From assembly GCA_030280995.1 (NCBI GenBank), contig JASXTE010000016.1, positions 25,753,501 through 25,817,500 on the forward strand: a stretch of DNA of 64,000 bases, written 5' to 3'. The notes beneath the pieces were generated by a model, which had not been told where the DNA came from, did not search any database, and saw only the letters and a program-made list of their open reading frames with translations. Within the stretch, counting starts at the first letter, position 1. Each line of letters starts with the position of its first letter. This DNA comes from Hemileia vastatrix (lineage: Eukaryota > Basidiomycota > Pucciniomycetes > Pucciniales > Zaghouaniaceae). Positions 55,760-64,000 of this stretch are shown piece by piece. The translations under genes and the position numbers were made by a program.

Positions 55760-56228
55760 GGTCCACCAAGACCTTAAACTGGACTATTATCAAGCTGTTG
55801 GGTCCACCATGACCTTAAACTGGATTTCTTATTGATTAAATGTTTGGTCCACCATGACTTTAAACTGGTAGTTCATTCATTGTTTAGTCCACTATGACTT
55901 TAAACTGGAAAATTAATATCTGCAGGATAATTCAACATTCATTGGACCACTATGGCCTTATACTGGATTACTTGTCGATCAAATGTTTGGTCCACTATGA
56001 CATTAAACTGGATTATCAAATTTATTCAATCTTTGGTCAAGCCTAGGCCTTACTTAGGAATTTATCAAGTTATTTATGCACCTAAACGATCTTTGGTCCA
56101 CCAAGACCATAAACTGGCAATCGATTATATGTTTGGTCCACCAAGACTTCAAACTGGAATGTCAATCTTGTTTGGATAACTCAATTCAATCTTTTAATTT
56201 ATCACTGTCCACTAAGACTTTAAACTGG
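55760..56228 (+). repeat. Ten hairpin-TTAAACTGG copies, GGTC/GACC form
   Basis: Copies at 55760, 55801, 55846, 55886, 55944 (weak), 55989, 56035 (weak), 56095, 56135 and 56206, each about 23 bp: GGTCCACCAAGACCTTAAAC plus TGG or a close variant. GGTC pairs with GACC around a six-base loop, the same geometry as the CCTC/GAGG copies, and the tail TTAAACTGG is shared. Spacing is irregular (38-60 bp). The cluster starts 95 bp upstream of the antisense gene's ATG. Confidence 0.9.
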
Positions 56229-56899
56229 TTATTCAATTATTTCTGGAATTGGGTGCTGATAAGCTTTAAGAGGTTAAAATTTTAGGTGGTAATGATGCTA
56301 AGGAAAGCATAATGGTTAATTAGGTGAAATTTGTGGCGCTTTAACATGGTCTAAAGTTGAAATTATTATTGGAAGCCTGGCAAAAGTATTTTATGGGTTT
56401 GCTGTATAGCAAAGTTTGAAAATTGTGATGAAGGAATCAGAAGTTAGGATGGTAGTTGGATTTTAGGAAATGATTTTTTTTAGTGCCTCACAGTTAGGCC
56501 ATTTTTTTTGGTGTGAAGCATGGAGGACCTTATGGCGAGATTGGAATCATAGAATTCGGCTCAGTGGGGGGCCCTATGAGGTTGGAATCAGGAGTATTCG
56601 GCTCATAGGAAGATCCACTCTCTCAATGCTGTGACAAGAAGGAAGACTGGTATATGGGAGTCTGAAGGGATTCAAACCTTGCTCTCAGTAGTGGAATCAT
56701 CACAAGATTTATATTATTTTATTTTATGTTATATCAGGCCAGAGAAGAAAGAAAACATCATTTATGTTGAAAGTTTAATAAGACCAAGCAAAAACAAAAT
56801 TTTATCAAGTTATACTGTTAGAAAAGATAATTTCTTTGAAATTGTTCAACCACTTATGCAAAGTTTTAAGAATGGGGACATTCTCGATTGGAGGGAGGA
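56229..56899 (+). other. Region before the PPT; small plus-strand ORF and imperfect tandem repeat
   Basis: 56524-56608 has a ~45-bp imperfect duplication around GAGATTGGAATCATAGAATT and GAGGTTGGAATCAGGAGTAT, each followed by CGGCTCA. A 93-codon frame (56631-56912, MTRRKTGIWESEGIQTLLSV) runs into the LTR. Its composition looks protein-like but no family is recognised; it could be the last exon of a spliced transcript or chance. Confidence 0.4.
56888..56899 (+). other. Polypurine tract of gypsy D
   Basis: TTGGAGGGAGGA directly precedes the right LTR. Confidence 0.75.
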
Positions 56900-58054
56900 T
56901 GTGGTAGCCTAAAGTTTAGTACGGCACCTAAGTACGTAAATGGAGTTATTACGGCGTGCAAGATTGGTGTTATTTTTTTATTTTTTATTTTTTTTTATAT
57001 ATAAAAGGGTTTTATTTAATTTATTGGAGTTTTAAATATGAAGAAATTGGTCATGAGCAAATGCCTACACGAAAACAATTTATTTTACGGAGAAAACTTA
57101 TTTTTACGGTCTGAAAAATTTATAAGTATTAAGTCGAGTCACTCAAGAACCTTGGGAAATTTTCCCAGAATTTTTACTATTTTTCTTAAATTTTTAAATG
57201 AATTTTAAAGTTTTAAAGAAATATTTACGTTTTCAAAAATTACTTGACTTTGATGAATTTTCACGGGGTAATTAGAGCTGCGCAGACTACGAAAATTAGT
57301 TTGGTATGTAAAGGGGAAGTAGCTCTATTATGTGTAATTTTCTAGATTTTTTATTATACTTTTAAGGTTCTAAATTGAGTCGGAAGTCCGGACGGACTCC
57401 GTTTCGACTCCGTACGGACTCCGCTTTGACTCCGTACGGACTCCGTACGGGCTCCGGATTGACTCTGGAAGAGCTCTGGAGGGGAAAACTTAGGCACGTG
57501 ACTAGGAATACTTAAGCGCTTCTCAAACTCGAAATTGAGAGGGGGGACAGATCATACAGCTTAATCATTGACCACCACAGTCTCATTTTTTATTACTCAA
57601 CAAATTAAAATAACTTGTAATACCCTTATAACATTATTATTTTTTTTTTTACATAACATCTTAGAAATACAATTCAACAGTTTAAATAACACTTCATACA
57701 GGGTATCTTTAGAAAGGTCTTTGTCGCTGGGACTTGATTATTGCTGTCTCATATAAATTTAAAATATTATAAAAACATAAAAGTCAATCTTTACAGATCT
57801 TTCACTGGTACACCTTAATTGTTGTCATCAGTATTTCTTTTATCAACAGCCACTTTCTTTAAATCTCAATAAGCGTTAAATATTTTAGAGTTTCATTATT
57901 TTTATCAATCAGATTTAAGTAGATTGGTTAGCTTAGTGATTTAGAATTCCCATTTTGTTATTTTTATTGGAAGGACGGGGTTTTCAGCTAAATCCACATA
58001 TCTCCTCCGGATTCTGCTTACAGCAAGGCGACTGTAAGAGTTTACCTTACCATA
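56900..58054 (+). repeat. 3' LTR of gypsy D
   Basis: Same ends as the left LTR (TGTGGTAGCC...TTACCATA). Differences include one extra ~22-bp unit of the ACTCCGTACGG repeat near 57420, changes in T-run length near 56970, and about ten base changes. Confidence 0.9.
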
Positions 58055-58499
58055 GCGGGATATTAAAAAAGATAGTGGAGTTGTAGTTCAGGATTGGCCA
58101 TAAATCGATTTGAGCAGAAGAAAATGCTTCTTTAGCAAGACTGATTAGTGTACTTGAAGAAAAGAGGCATCCCCAAAGTTGATACTGATTACCAAAAACT
58201 GGAACTAAGTAAGCATGAAAATAGAAAGGCTTCATAGGATTCAAGGCACTTCTTTGGTTTAAATGGTGAGATCCAGAGCCAATGTCACCCAATAGTGGTC
58301 CAATGTGCTGACTCTGCACTTGAGAAAGATTACCGACAAGGGTTGGTTTTCTTTCTTCAAATAGTCCAAAAATATGAACATTCAAATGGCCTCGCTGTAA
58401 AATTGTGGGGGTCGGTGAGTTTTGAAATCTTGAAATTACATTCATATAAATTTGATTGATTGTTATTGAGAACTGTCCAACACATCTGAGACTTGACAT
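58055..58499 (-). pseudogene. SNF2-family ATPase, 5' part (split gene)
   Basis: Reads MSSLRCVGQFSITINQIYMN from 58499 and is open to the LTR at 58054, ending in NYNSTIFFNIP. The reading frame continues across the insertion into the piece at 45079 (HVIFEGSFQISQS...HQLQAINF). The ~147 residues have no obvious domain, as is common for N-terminal regions of such ATPases. An in-frame start farther upstream was not seen. The gene is interrupted by gypsy D, and its 3' half also carries a TGA, so it may have been dead before the insertion. Confidence 0.75.
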
Positions 58500-58866
58500 A
58501 TTAAGTAAGAATAGTATCTGAAGATAGTTGTTGTTAAAAGATGAATTGAAGCAAAAAATAAATAATAAGTTTTGAATAAAACGACAAAATAACTTTTTAG
58601 CATATGCTATGCTAAGCTCATAATTCTTTCACATGTATTATTATTATCTTTTTAATAAATATTGGAAGTAAATCAATGATAACTGAAATGAATAATATGG
58701 CTTAAAAATAAATCTTGAGCCTATAGAGTAAATTTTGGTTTGTGGAGGAAGAAAAATTTTCTCAATAAAAATGTGCTTTATTGTTACATTATAATCACAA
58801 AATAGAATAATTTCACTCTTATTACACTTATTTATGTTTCTGTCTAATAGTAAAATGCTTTAGATG
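58500..58866. other. Upstream region of the SNF2-type gene
   Basis: AT-rich, no ORF. A small palindromic stretch TAGCATATGCTATGCTAAG lies at 58599-58617. Probably contains the promoter of the split gene. Confidence 0.4.
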
Positions 58867-59413
58867 TCAGTTCGAAATCCAAATTGAAACTACTACCTAG
58901 AACGATGTCTTGATACTAACATACTTTTTGTAAGTCTTTGGACAGACACTTATGGTGATCTCAATAATATTAAAATTGATTTGAATTGTATGTTTTATCA
59001 AATATCTATGTAGCCTAGTGTAATAATTGAGATACTACAGTTTAACCTTCTGTTACCAACTTGGCAAGAAAATATATGTAGATATTCTTAGAACGAATAT
59101 CAAATTTTGATTTCCACAAGATGGGAAAGTGAATATTATGATATTTTAAGTGATATGTTCAAGCTTTGCTCAATCTGTGCTCAGCTCAAAATCAAAGTAA
59201 TCACCAAGCTCCAAGAAACCTGTGATTGAGTTTGGTTGAACCTAGGTCTAACTGATTACCAAATCTTTTTCCATTAATTTAAATCTGGTTTCACAATGAA
59301 CTCCCAACAGCCTTCCAACAGCTTTCTAACCACTTCCCAACATTTTTAAATGAGGGGTATTGCTAGCGATACCCCCCCAAATTTTCTGTGGTGATAGTCC
59401 TAGTGACAAAACA
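58867..59413 (-). repeat. Probable 3' LTR of the copia element (left edge uncertain)
   Basis: On the minus strand the LTR starts TGTTTTGTCACTAGGACTAT at 59413 after a purine tract (AGTGGGGGGAA, 59414-59424). It contains G7 followed by TATCGCTAGCAATACCCC. The left edge at TGTCAGTTCG (58867) is only a guess. Confidence 0.45.
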
Positions 59414-59558
59414 TTCCCCCCACTTAGTTTTGAAAAAATACTACTGATATCCCCCCATGCAACTATAATCAACTCCATAACAGATAAAAAGTAAGAAAAA
59501 GAAGAAAGAAAAAGAAAAGAAAGAAATAGATATTAAAGAAAAAAGATAAATAATGCCA

Positions 59559-61103
59559 TCACCATAAACAGATACCCTTCCTTCTAAGCATAGTAAGAGA
59601 TGGACCCAGTGATTTAGTAAGTATATCAACCCACATTTGAGCAGTGGGAACCCATTCTAAAGTCCCTTTTTTGATGAAAAGCTGTTCATTCACTATGTAG
59701 AAACATCTATCCACATGCTGCATCCTCTTTTTTCCCTGATTTTCTTTTGCATTTTCAATGTCTCCTTTTTTGTAACAGAATATTTTGATAGGGGGAATAT
59801 AAAAGAATATATCTTTTAGAAGATTTGAGATCCAAACTTCATCCTTCATACCACCACCAAGTGCCACATATTCAGCTGTGTAAGATGAGTTGCTTACTTT
59901 CAATTGGTGTCTTGATGTCCATACAATAGGGAATGAGTTGAGGAGAAGAAGGTGTCCACTTTGAGCTCTGGAGAACTCTTTGTTGTTCCAAGTGGAGTCA
60001 GAAAGGGATAGGAGTTCAAGTGGAGAGTCGCAGTAAGGGTTACCGTGAAGACATAGTTTAGCTGTGTGCTGTACATATCTTATTAGGTGGTTTAAAGCTG
60101 TCCAATGAGTATTTGTAGGCTTGGATGAGAATTGTGCCAAGAAATCAACGTGAAAAGACAGATCTTGTCTGGTAGCTACTTCTGCATAACTGAAAGCACC
60201 TAGATTAGATAGATATTTAGTTGTGTCAATAGCTAACCCTTCATCTTTGGCAGTGGTAATCTCCAGATTATTTGGTAGGGGAGATCTTGTTGTCAATCTT
60301 GATAGCAACACATACAATACCATCCAAAATATCATTCCACTTTACCTTCAAACTACCATCCAAACCATCCTCCAACTCCTTCAACACCCCTTCATTGCTC
60401 CCAGTAACTATACTGCCATCAACATGGATCCATATGACACCCAAAAATCCCTTTTTTCTGAGAATATAAAAAAGAATTCATACTCTCTTATCTTATATCC
60501 CAGAGCATCCAATTTTCTAGCTATATGAAGCCACCAGCATCTTGAAGCTTTTTTAGTGCCATAAAGCACATATTTTAAATGTAGGGAATTTCCAGTTTCA
60601 TGCAGCTGGTAACCTTCAGGAGGTAAAACCCAAATTGCTTCATCAATTGGGCTATGAAGGTAAGCAGCAGTGACATTAAAGGATTTTACAGGCCATTTAT
60701 GATAAGCAGCTAAAGTGAGGATAATGCGCTGTGAAGCAAAAGTGGCAGTTGAAGCATAAGTGTCAGTGAAATCAATACCATATTGTTGCAAGAAACCTTT
60801 GGCAACATATTGTGCTTAAAATGTTGGTGATTTGAAGGAGGGATTTTTGATGGTGAAGACCCATTTTTCATTGGTAAGTTAGGCACCTGGAGGAAGTTTT
60901 TCTTCATACCACACATCCATATCTTTCATTTTTAACAGTTCCTTTTGCATACTTGGTCCACTTGCACTTTTCAGGTGAAAGTATAGCTTGAAAATGGGTT
61001 GTGGGGATTTAAATGATTGGGAAAAATATTTCTCTACAGTGTCATCTACAGCTTTCTCTTGAAAAATAACAGGTTTCTCATTCTTGAAATCACCTAGTTT
61101 CAT
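59559..61103 (-). pseudogene. Reverse transcriptase and RNase H of copia element (broken)
   Basis: 61103-60879 is the RT entry (DVWYEEKLPPGA). 60791-60408 holds QQYGIDFTDTYASTATFASQ, FNVTAAYLHSPIDEAIWVLP and VLYGTKKASRCWW, standard copia RT blocks. The catalytic region follows one frame away around 60430-60400 and reads IHVDG where copia has VDD, so the second Asp is lost. RNase H in 60335-59559: LSDSTWNNKEFSRAQSGHLL, QLKVSNSSYTAEYVALGGGM and WVDILTKSLGP. A plus-strand frame at 60223-60528 is a shadow. Confidence 0.8.
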
Positions 61104-61462
61104 GGTGTTGAGGATACAATCAAGAGAACCTTTGGATGCTGGTGGTTGATTAGCAGCTTTTTAAGCAGGAATTTGGTAACCAGGCAAAATAGCCATAGCT
61201 GATTCAAAAAAAGAGTTTGATTCTGGATGCCAAAAAATCCAACCTGCATTATTTAATGAATACCAAACACACTTACAAATCAAAGCACATTGATATAGTT
61301 TGCAGCGAGTTTTATTATGGATGTGGATGTAAGCTGTTTCACAAATAATTCTGAGGTTGGAGTAAGTTAGGTTGCAGTTGTACATGAGTTTTAAGGGAGT
61401 CTTGTCACCAGTCTTGAAATTGGGAAGTAAATTTTGAACATGTGCTTCCCATTTGTATTCCA

Positions 61463-62107
61463 CACCCCAGAAACATTTGGGTATCTCTCTTGTTAGTAGA
61501 ATAGTCCAAGAAATGTCACCAACTGTTGTGATGAAATTCTCAGCTGATCAATTTTTCTCATGGTAATGTGGACAAGTAACTTCATAATTAGCTCCAATGT
61601 CAGATAGGATTTGAGCCATCTGTCTGCTGTGCATTCCCCCCCCCATCAGTTTGTAATGCTTGAAGCTTTTTTCCTGTGATATTTTCCAGATTTTGTAAAA
61701 ATTGATAAATGCAGATGTGGCTTCAGATTTGTCATTGATTAGAAACACCTCACCATAAGAAGTGGAACTTTCCTTGAATGTAGCTGCCCATCTAGCACCA
61801 TAAATGGTAGGGTCCATAGGGCCAACCAGGTCTCCAACAATAAGGCTCATCATTGAATCAGGTCTTGATTTGTGAGTGGCTGAAGTTTTTCTGGTACTTT
61901 TTGTTATCAGGAAATCTTCACAGTCAATGTTACCTGGTGGAATAGAAAGGGGTCATCCAGAACCAATCCTAGTTCTGATGATATTCCAGATTGTGTGTTC
62001 ACTGGTATGACCGAGTCTTCTGTGCCAATCCATAAGGGAGACTTTAGCAGCTGGAGGTCCATTAATGTGCTCTTTTTTTTAACAGTACACAGAAGGGAAG
62101 GATGCAA
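61463..62107 (-). pseudogene. Integrase of copia element (broken)
   Basis: Around 62060-61960 the minus strand reads HRRLGHTSEHTIWNIIRTRI, the HH part of the zinc domain. 61853-61548 holds the core start MMSLIVGDLVGPMDP with its first Asp, then FLINDKSEATSAFINF and YKLMGGGMHSRQMAQILSDI; the usual RxDxGGEF has become KLMGGGMHS, so the second acidic residue is gone. 61463-61161 is the C-terminal part (VQNLLPNFKTGDKTPLKLMY). Several stops. Confidence 0.75.
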
Positions 62108-62140
62108 GGAATAGTGGTAAGGAGAAATATCATTTGGATT

Positions 62141-62584
62141 TCAATCACTAAACCTAATTAAATCAAGGATCAAATGTCTCCTTGTACTTTCTAATTTCCC
62201 TGTCATAATTAAATCATCTTTAAAATAAATCCCAAGGTTTTTGTCTTCAGAAAAATAAACAAAACAGAAACCACTATCCAATAAATCAAAAAGAGAAATA
62301 AGATTAGCTCTAACATCTGGACAGTAAAAAAAATTGGTAATAGTAACAAATTTTCCATCTCCTTTTATTTTCAAGTCCCCTATACCAGTAATAAATGAGG
62401 AAGGGCAGTTAGTTTCTACTTTGATTGGGATTTGATTTTTAAGAAGTTTGAAGTTTCTGAGAAGGCTCACATTTCCAGTGACATGGTGGGCTGCTCCAGA
62501 CCTCAAGATAGCCACATTTCTTGCAATTGCTTCTGGCGACCACTTAGCACTGTTGAAATAAATATGTGCAATTTCTTCATACAA
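62141..62584 (-). pseudogene. Protease of copia element
   Basis: 147 open codons. The active site reads AILRSGAAHHVTGNVSLLRN; copia proteases have DSGAxxHM, so the catalytic Asp is Arg here. VTITNFFYCPDVRANLISLF is the typical downstream block. Directly follows gag after a stop at 62600. Confidence 0.75.
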
Positions 62585-62599
62585 GGCCTCAACATTTTC

Positions 62600-64000
62600 T
62601 TAAAAACTAGTGACTTCATTTTCTTCAACCTGGACATCTCTGGCTCTAATCTGCCTGTGTTGGGGCCTCTTGTAAGGGATGTACACTGGTTTTTCTTTTG
62701 CATTTGGATTGAATGCAAAAGTGTTGGCACAATCCCTTATAATATAGAGTCTTTTTGAAAATTTTGAAGAGTAAACATTGTAAGGACAATGAGAAAAAAT
62801 GTGAGCAGTTGATTTGCATTCATGGCATTGTCTTTGAGCACCAGGAGGTCTATATGAGTCAGTTTGATGTGTTGTGTGAGCAGCCACATTAAATATGGAT
62901 TCTGTTGATAAAGAGGCAGTGGATGTGGAGGTGACAGCATCTCTATCTGCTTTTTTTTGCGCTAAGGTTGGTATGAGCTGGCAGAAATCTTCAAAGGTGA
63001 CCAATTTTGAGTCAGGACCATTATCCAGAGAAACACAGAGATTAATGTAGAGGTCTTTCAGAGATGATGATAACAAGGCATGAGACATTAGTGCTTTAAA
63101 TACTTTCTGATCAAACACAATCTTCTTTGTTCAATTATGTCAAAGTATTTGTTGAAGGCTTAAAAAAATTCACTGTGAACCATAAATGGGGTTTATTTCA
63201 AATTTATGAAATTACAGATAGCTCTCATAATGGATGTGTAATTGAATCTGGTAAATTTTTTACTAATGTGAAGATATGTTTGATGGGCTTTCCAGTAAGT
63301 AGAAATCCCATGGTGTAGGTTAGGTGAAACTGAATGTGCAAGAATTAGGTGGGTGACTCTATCTTCAACATCATCCGGTCCATTATCATCATTTAAGGCA
63401 TAAGCTCTAGTGCTAACGAAGTCTTTTATTTATGCCATCGCATTGCTATGCCATTCAGAGTAATTGCTACCATTTTTATCAAGATTTGGTATAGATTTGG
63501 TGAATTCTATTACATTTTCCAAGGTGCATTGTCTCTCTATCATGCTAATTGGGGCTGGTGCTGACATTTGTGGTGGTAATGGGCGTGAAAAACTGACAGG
63601 ATTGACCTTCCTAAATGGGGAGACTGATCTCCCTGTCAGTGTTGGCTTACTAGCTTTGCTCATGTTGGAAACAGAGGATATTGGGCTTTTAGATGGGGAG
63701 ATTAGAGGTATAGGGTTAGGATGAGGTTTTATGGTGGGAGGAGCAAACAAAGTGGGTTGACCTATGATTAGGTATCCAATCTCATTTTTAAGGTCCTTGA
63801 TTGCATTTGGGATCTGTGTTAGAGTTCCACGCAGTTTTTCTGCATTGGACGGTTTGCAAGCAAGAGGCGACTCTGTAGGAGAGTTGTTACGGTGATTTTT
63901 GAGGGCAGAGGGGGAGTGAGGGAAGGTTGGAAATGAATGTGCTGTAGGTGAGGTAGTTGGGGGCTCTATGAGGAAAGAGGAAGTGATAAGAGTAGGTGAG
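62600..64000 (-). pseudogene. Gag of copia element (broken, start outside window)
   Basis: 62600-63118 encodes the C-terminal capsid part and a CCHC knuckle, CHECKSTAHIFSHC (C-x2-C-x4-H-x4-C). 63430-63750 encodes part of the N-terminal half (IPNLDKNGSNYSEWHSNAMA). The two are joined by a stretch (63119-63430) with stops. A Ser/Pro-rich extension, MFAPPTIKPHPNPIPLISPS, precedes, and further N-terminal sequence continues past base 64000. Confidence 0.7.

Larger units (their letters stand above)
45080..58054 (+). mobile_element. Complete Ty3/gypsy LTR retrotransposon D with an antisense gene
   Basis: A 12,975-bp plus-strand element: LTR (45080-46216), PBS, gag-protease ORF, overlapping pol ORF, ~1 kb of repeats and hairpins, poly-A-rich DNA, a spliced antisense gene, a repeat cluster, PPT, LTR (56900-58054), flanked by a 4-bp duplication. 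Both large ORFs are intact and the two LTRs differ at only about ten positions plus small length changes, so the insertion is recent. Integrase lies after RNase H and ends in a GPY/F-like module, so it is Ty3/gypsy; no chromodomain was seen. Confidence 0.92.
59414..64000 (-). mobile_element. Ty1/copia-type LTR retrotransposon, decayed, cut by window edge
   Basis: Minus-strand order gag (64000-62600), protease (62584-62141), integrase (62110-61460), RT (~61100-60300), RNase H (60335-59559), PPT and LTR. Integrase before RT is diagnostic for copia. Frame changes, stops, and altered active sites show it is inactive. Confidence 0.85.

Noticed and set aside
19529..59377. Inverted G-run/GCTAGC palindromes 40 kb apart as ends of one giant transposon
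   Set aside because: The right one lies inside a copia LTR with its own PPT, and the left one has the same LTR-like flank in opposite orientation. Two separate LTR copies explain them better.
60223..60528. Plus-strand ORF opposite copia RT
   Set aside because: Shadow of the RT/RNase H coding strand.
1..64000. tRNA or rRNA genes
   Set aside because: No cloverleaf with the expected B-box or rRNA motif was recognised by eye; a covariance search was not possible.

Overview
The window looks like a fungal nuclear chromosome, most probably a rust fungus (Pucciniales). The evidence is short spliceosomal introns (GTAAGT/GTATGT...AG) of tens of bases, a very AT-rich background, dense Ty3/gypsy and Ty1/copia elements, a Tnp2-type transposase, and a TET/JBP-like 2OG-Fe(II) oxygenase, a family I know to be expanded in these genomes. 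No tRNA, rRNA, CRISPR array or bacterial-style operon was seen. The order-level assignment is inference.

Layout. 1-5969: decayed gypsy element A (minus strand; pol, protease and gag in one frame broken by stops, PBS, 5' LTR). 6406-11218: decayed gypsy B (minus). 11247-11495: a 249-bp TIR element with palindromic ends. 11535-13035: broken PIF/Harbinger nuclease gene. 13276-16560: gypsy C relic lacking integrase, with its 3' LTR. 17468-19162: relic of a LINE-like ORF1. 19476-25400: LTR-like fragment followed by about 5.8 kb of AT-rich DNA without ORFs. 25405-26062: about a dozen different perfect or near-perfect hairpins in 660 bp. 27107-29017: spliced TET/JBP-like oxygenase gene. 30016-32242: unknown multi-exon gene. 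33290-35225: about 20 copies of a palindrome arranged inside a ~1.5-kb inverted repeat. 35429-40911: unknown gene B and a Tnp2-type transposase gene. 41987-43108: a spliced gene related to gene B. 43241-45079 plus 58055-58499: a SNF2-family ATPase gene split by a retrotransposon. 58867-64000: copia element (minus strand).

The best preserved unit is a 12,975-bp gypsy retrotransposon (45080-58054) with two ~1.14-kb LTRs, a 4-bp target duplication, PBS, PPT, an intact gag-protease ORF and an intact RT-RNaseH-integrase ORF joined by a probable -1 frameshift site. Two features make it unusual. It carries a spliced antisense gene for a Cys6 zinc-cluster-like protein between pol and the 3' LTR. It also carries about 25 copies of a small dyad followed by TAAACT, whose stem exists in two complementary-changed forms (CCTC...GAGG and GGTC...GACC). 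One cluster of these dyads lies directly upstream of the antisense gene, which suggests an element-encoded regulator and its binding sites, or a conserved RNA structure.

The second candidate system is the block from about 25.4 to 58.5 kb (excluding the inserted gypsy): Tnp2 transposase, two related unknown proteins, another unknown protein, a TET/JBP-like DNA/RNA base oxygenase, a SNF2 ATPase, and two exceptional palindromic DNA arrays. It may be one large decayed DNA transposon with chromatin-modifying cargo. Nearly all of its genes are open across their introns except for isolated stop codons, each explainable by a C-to-T change.
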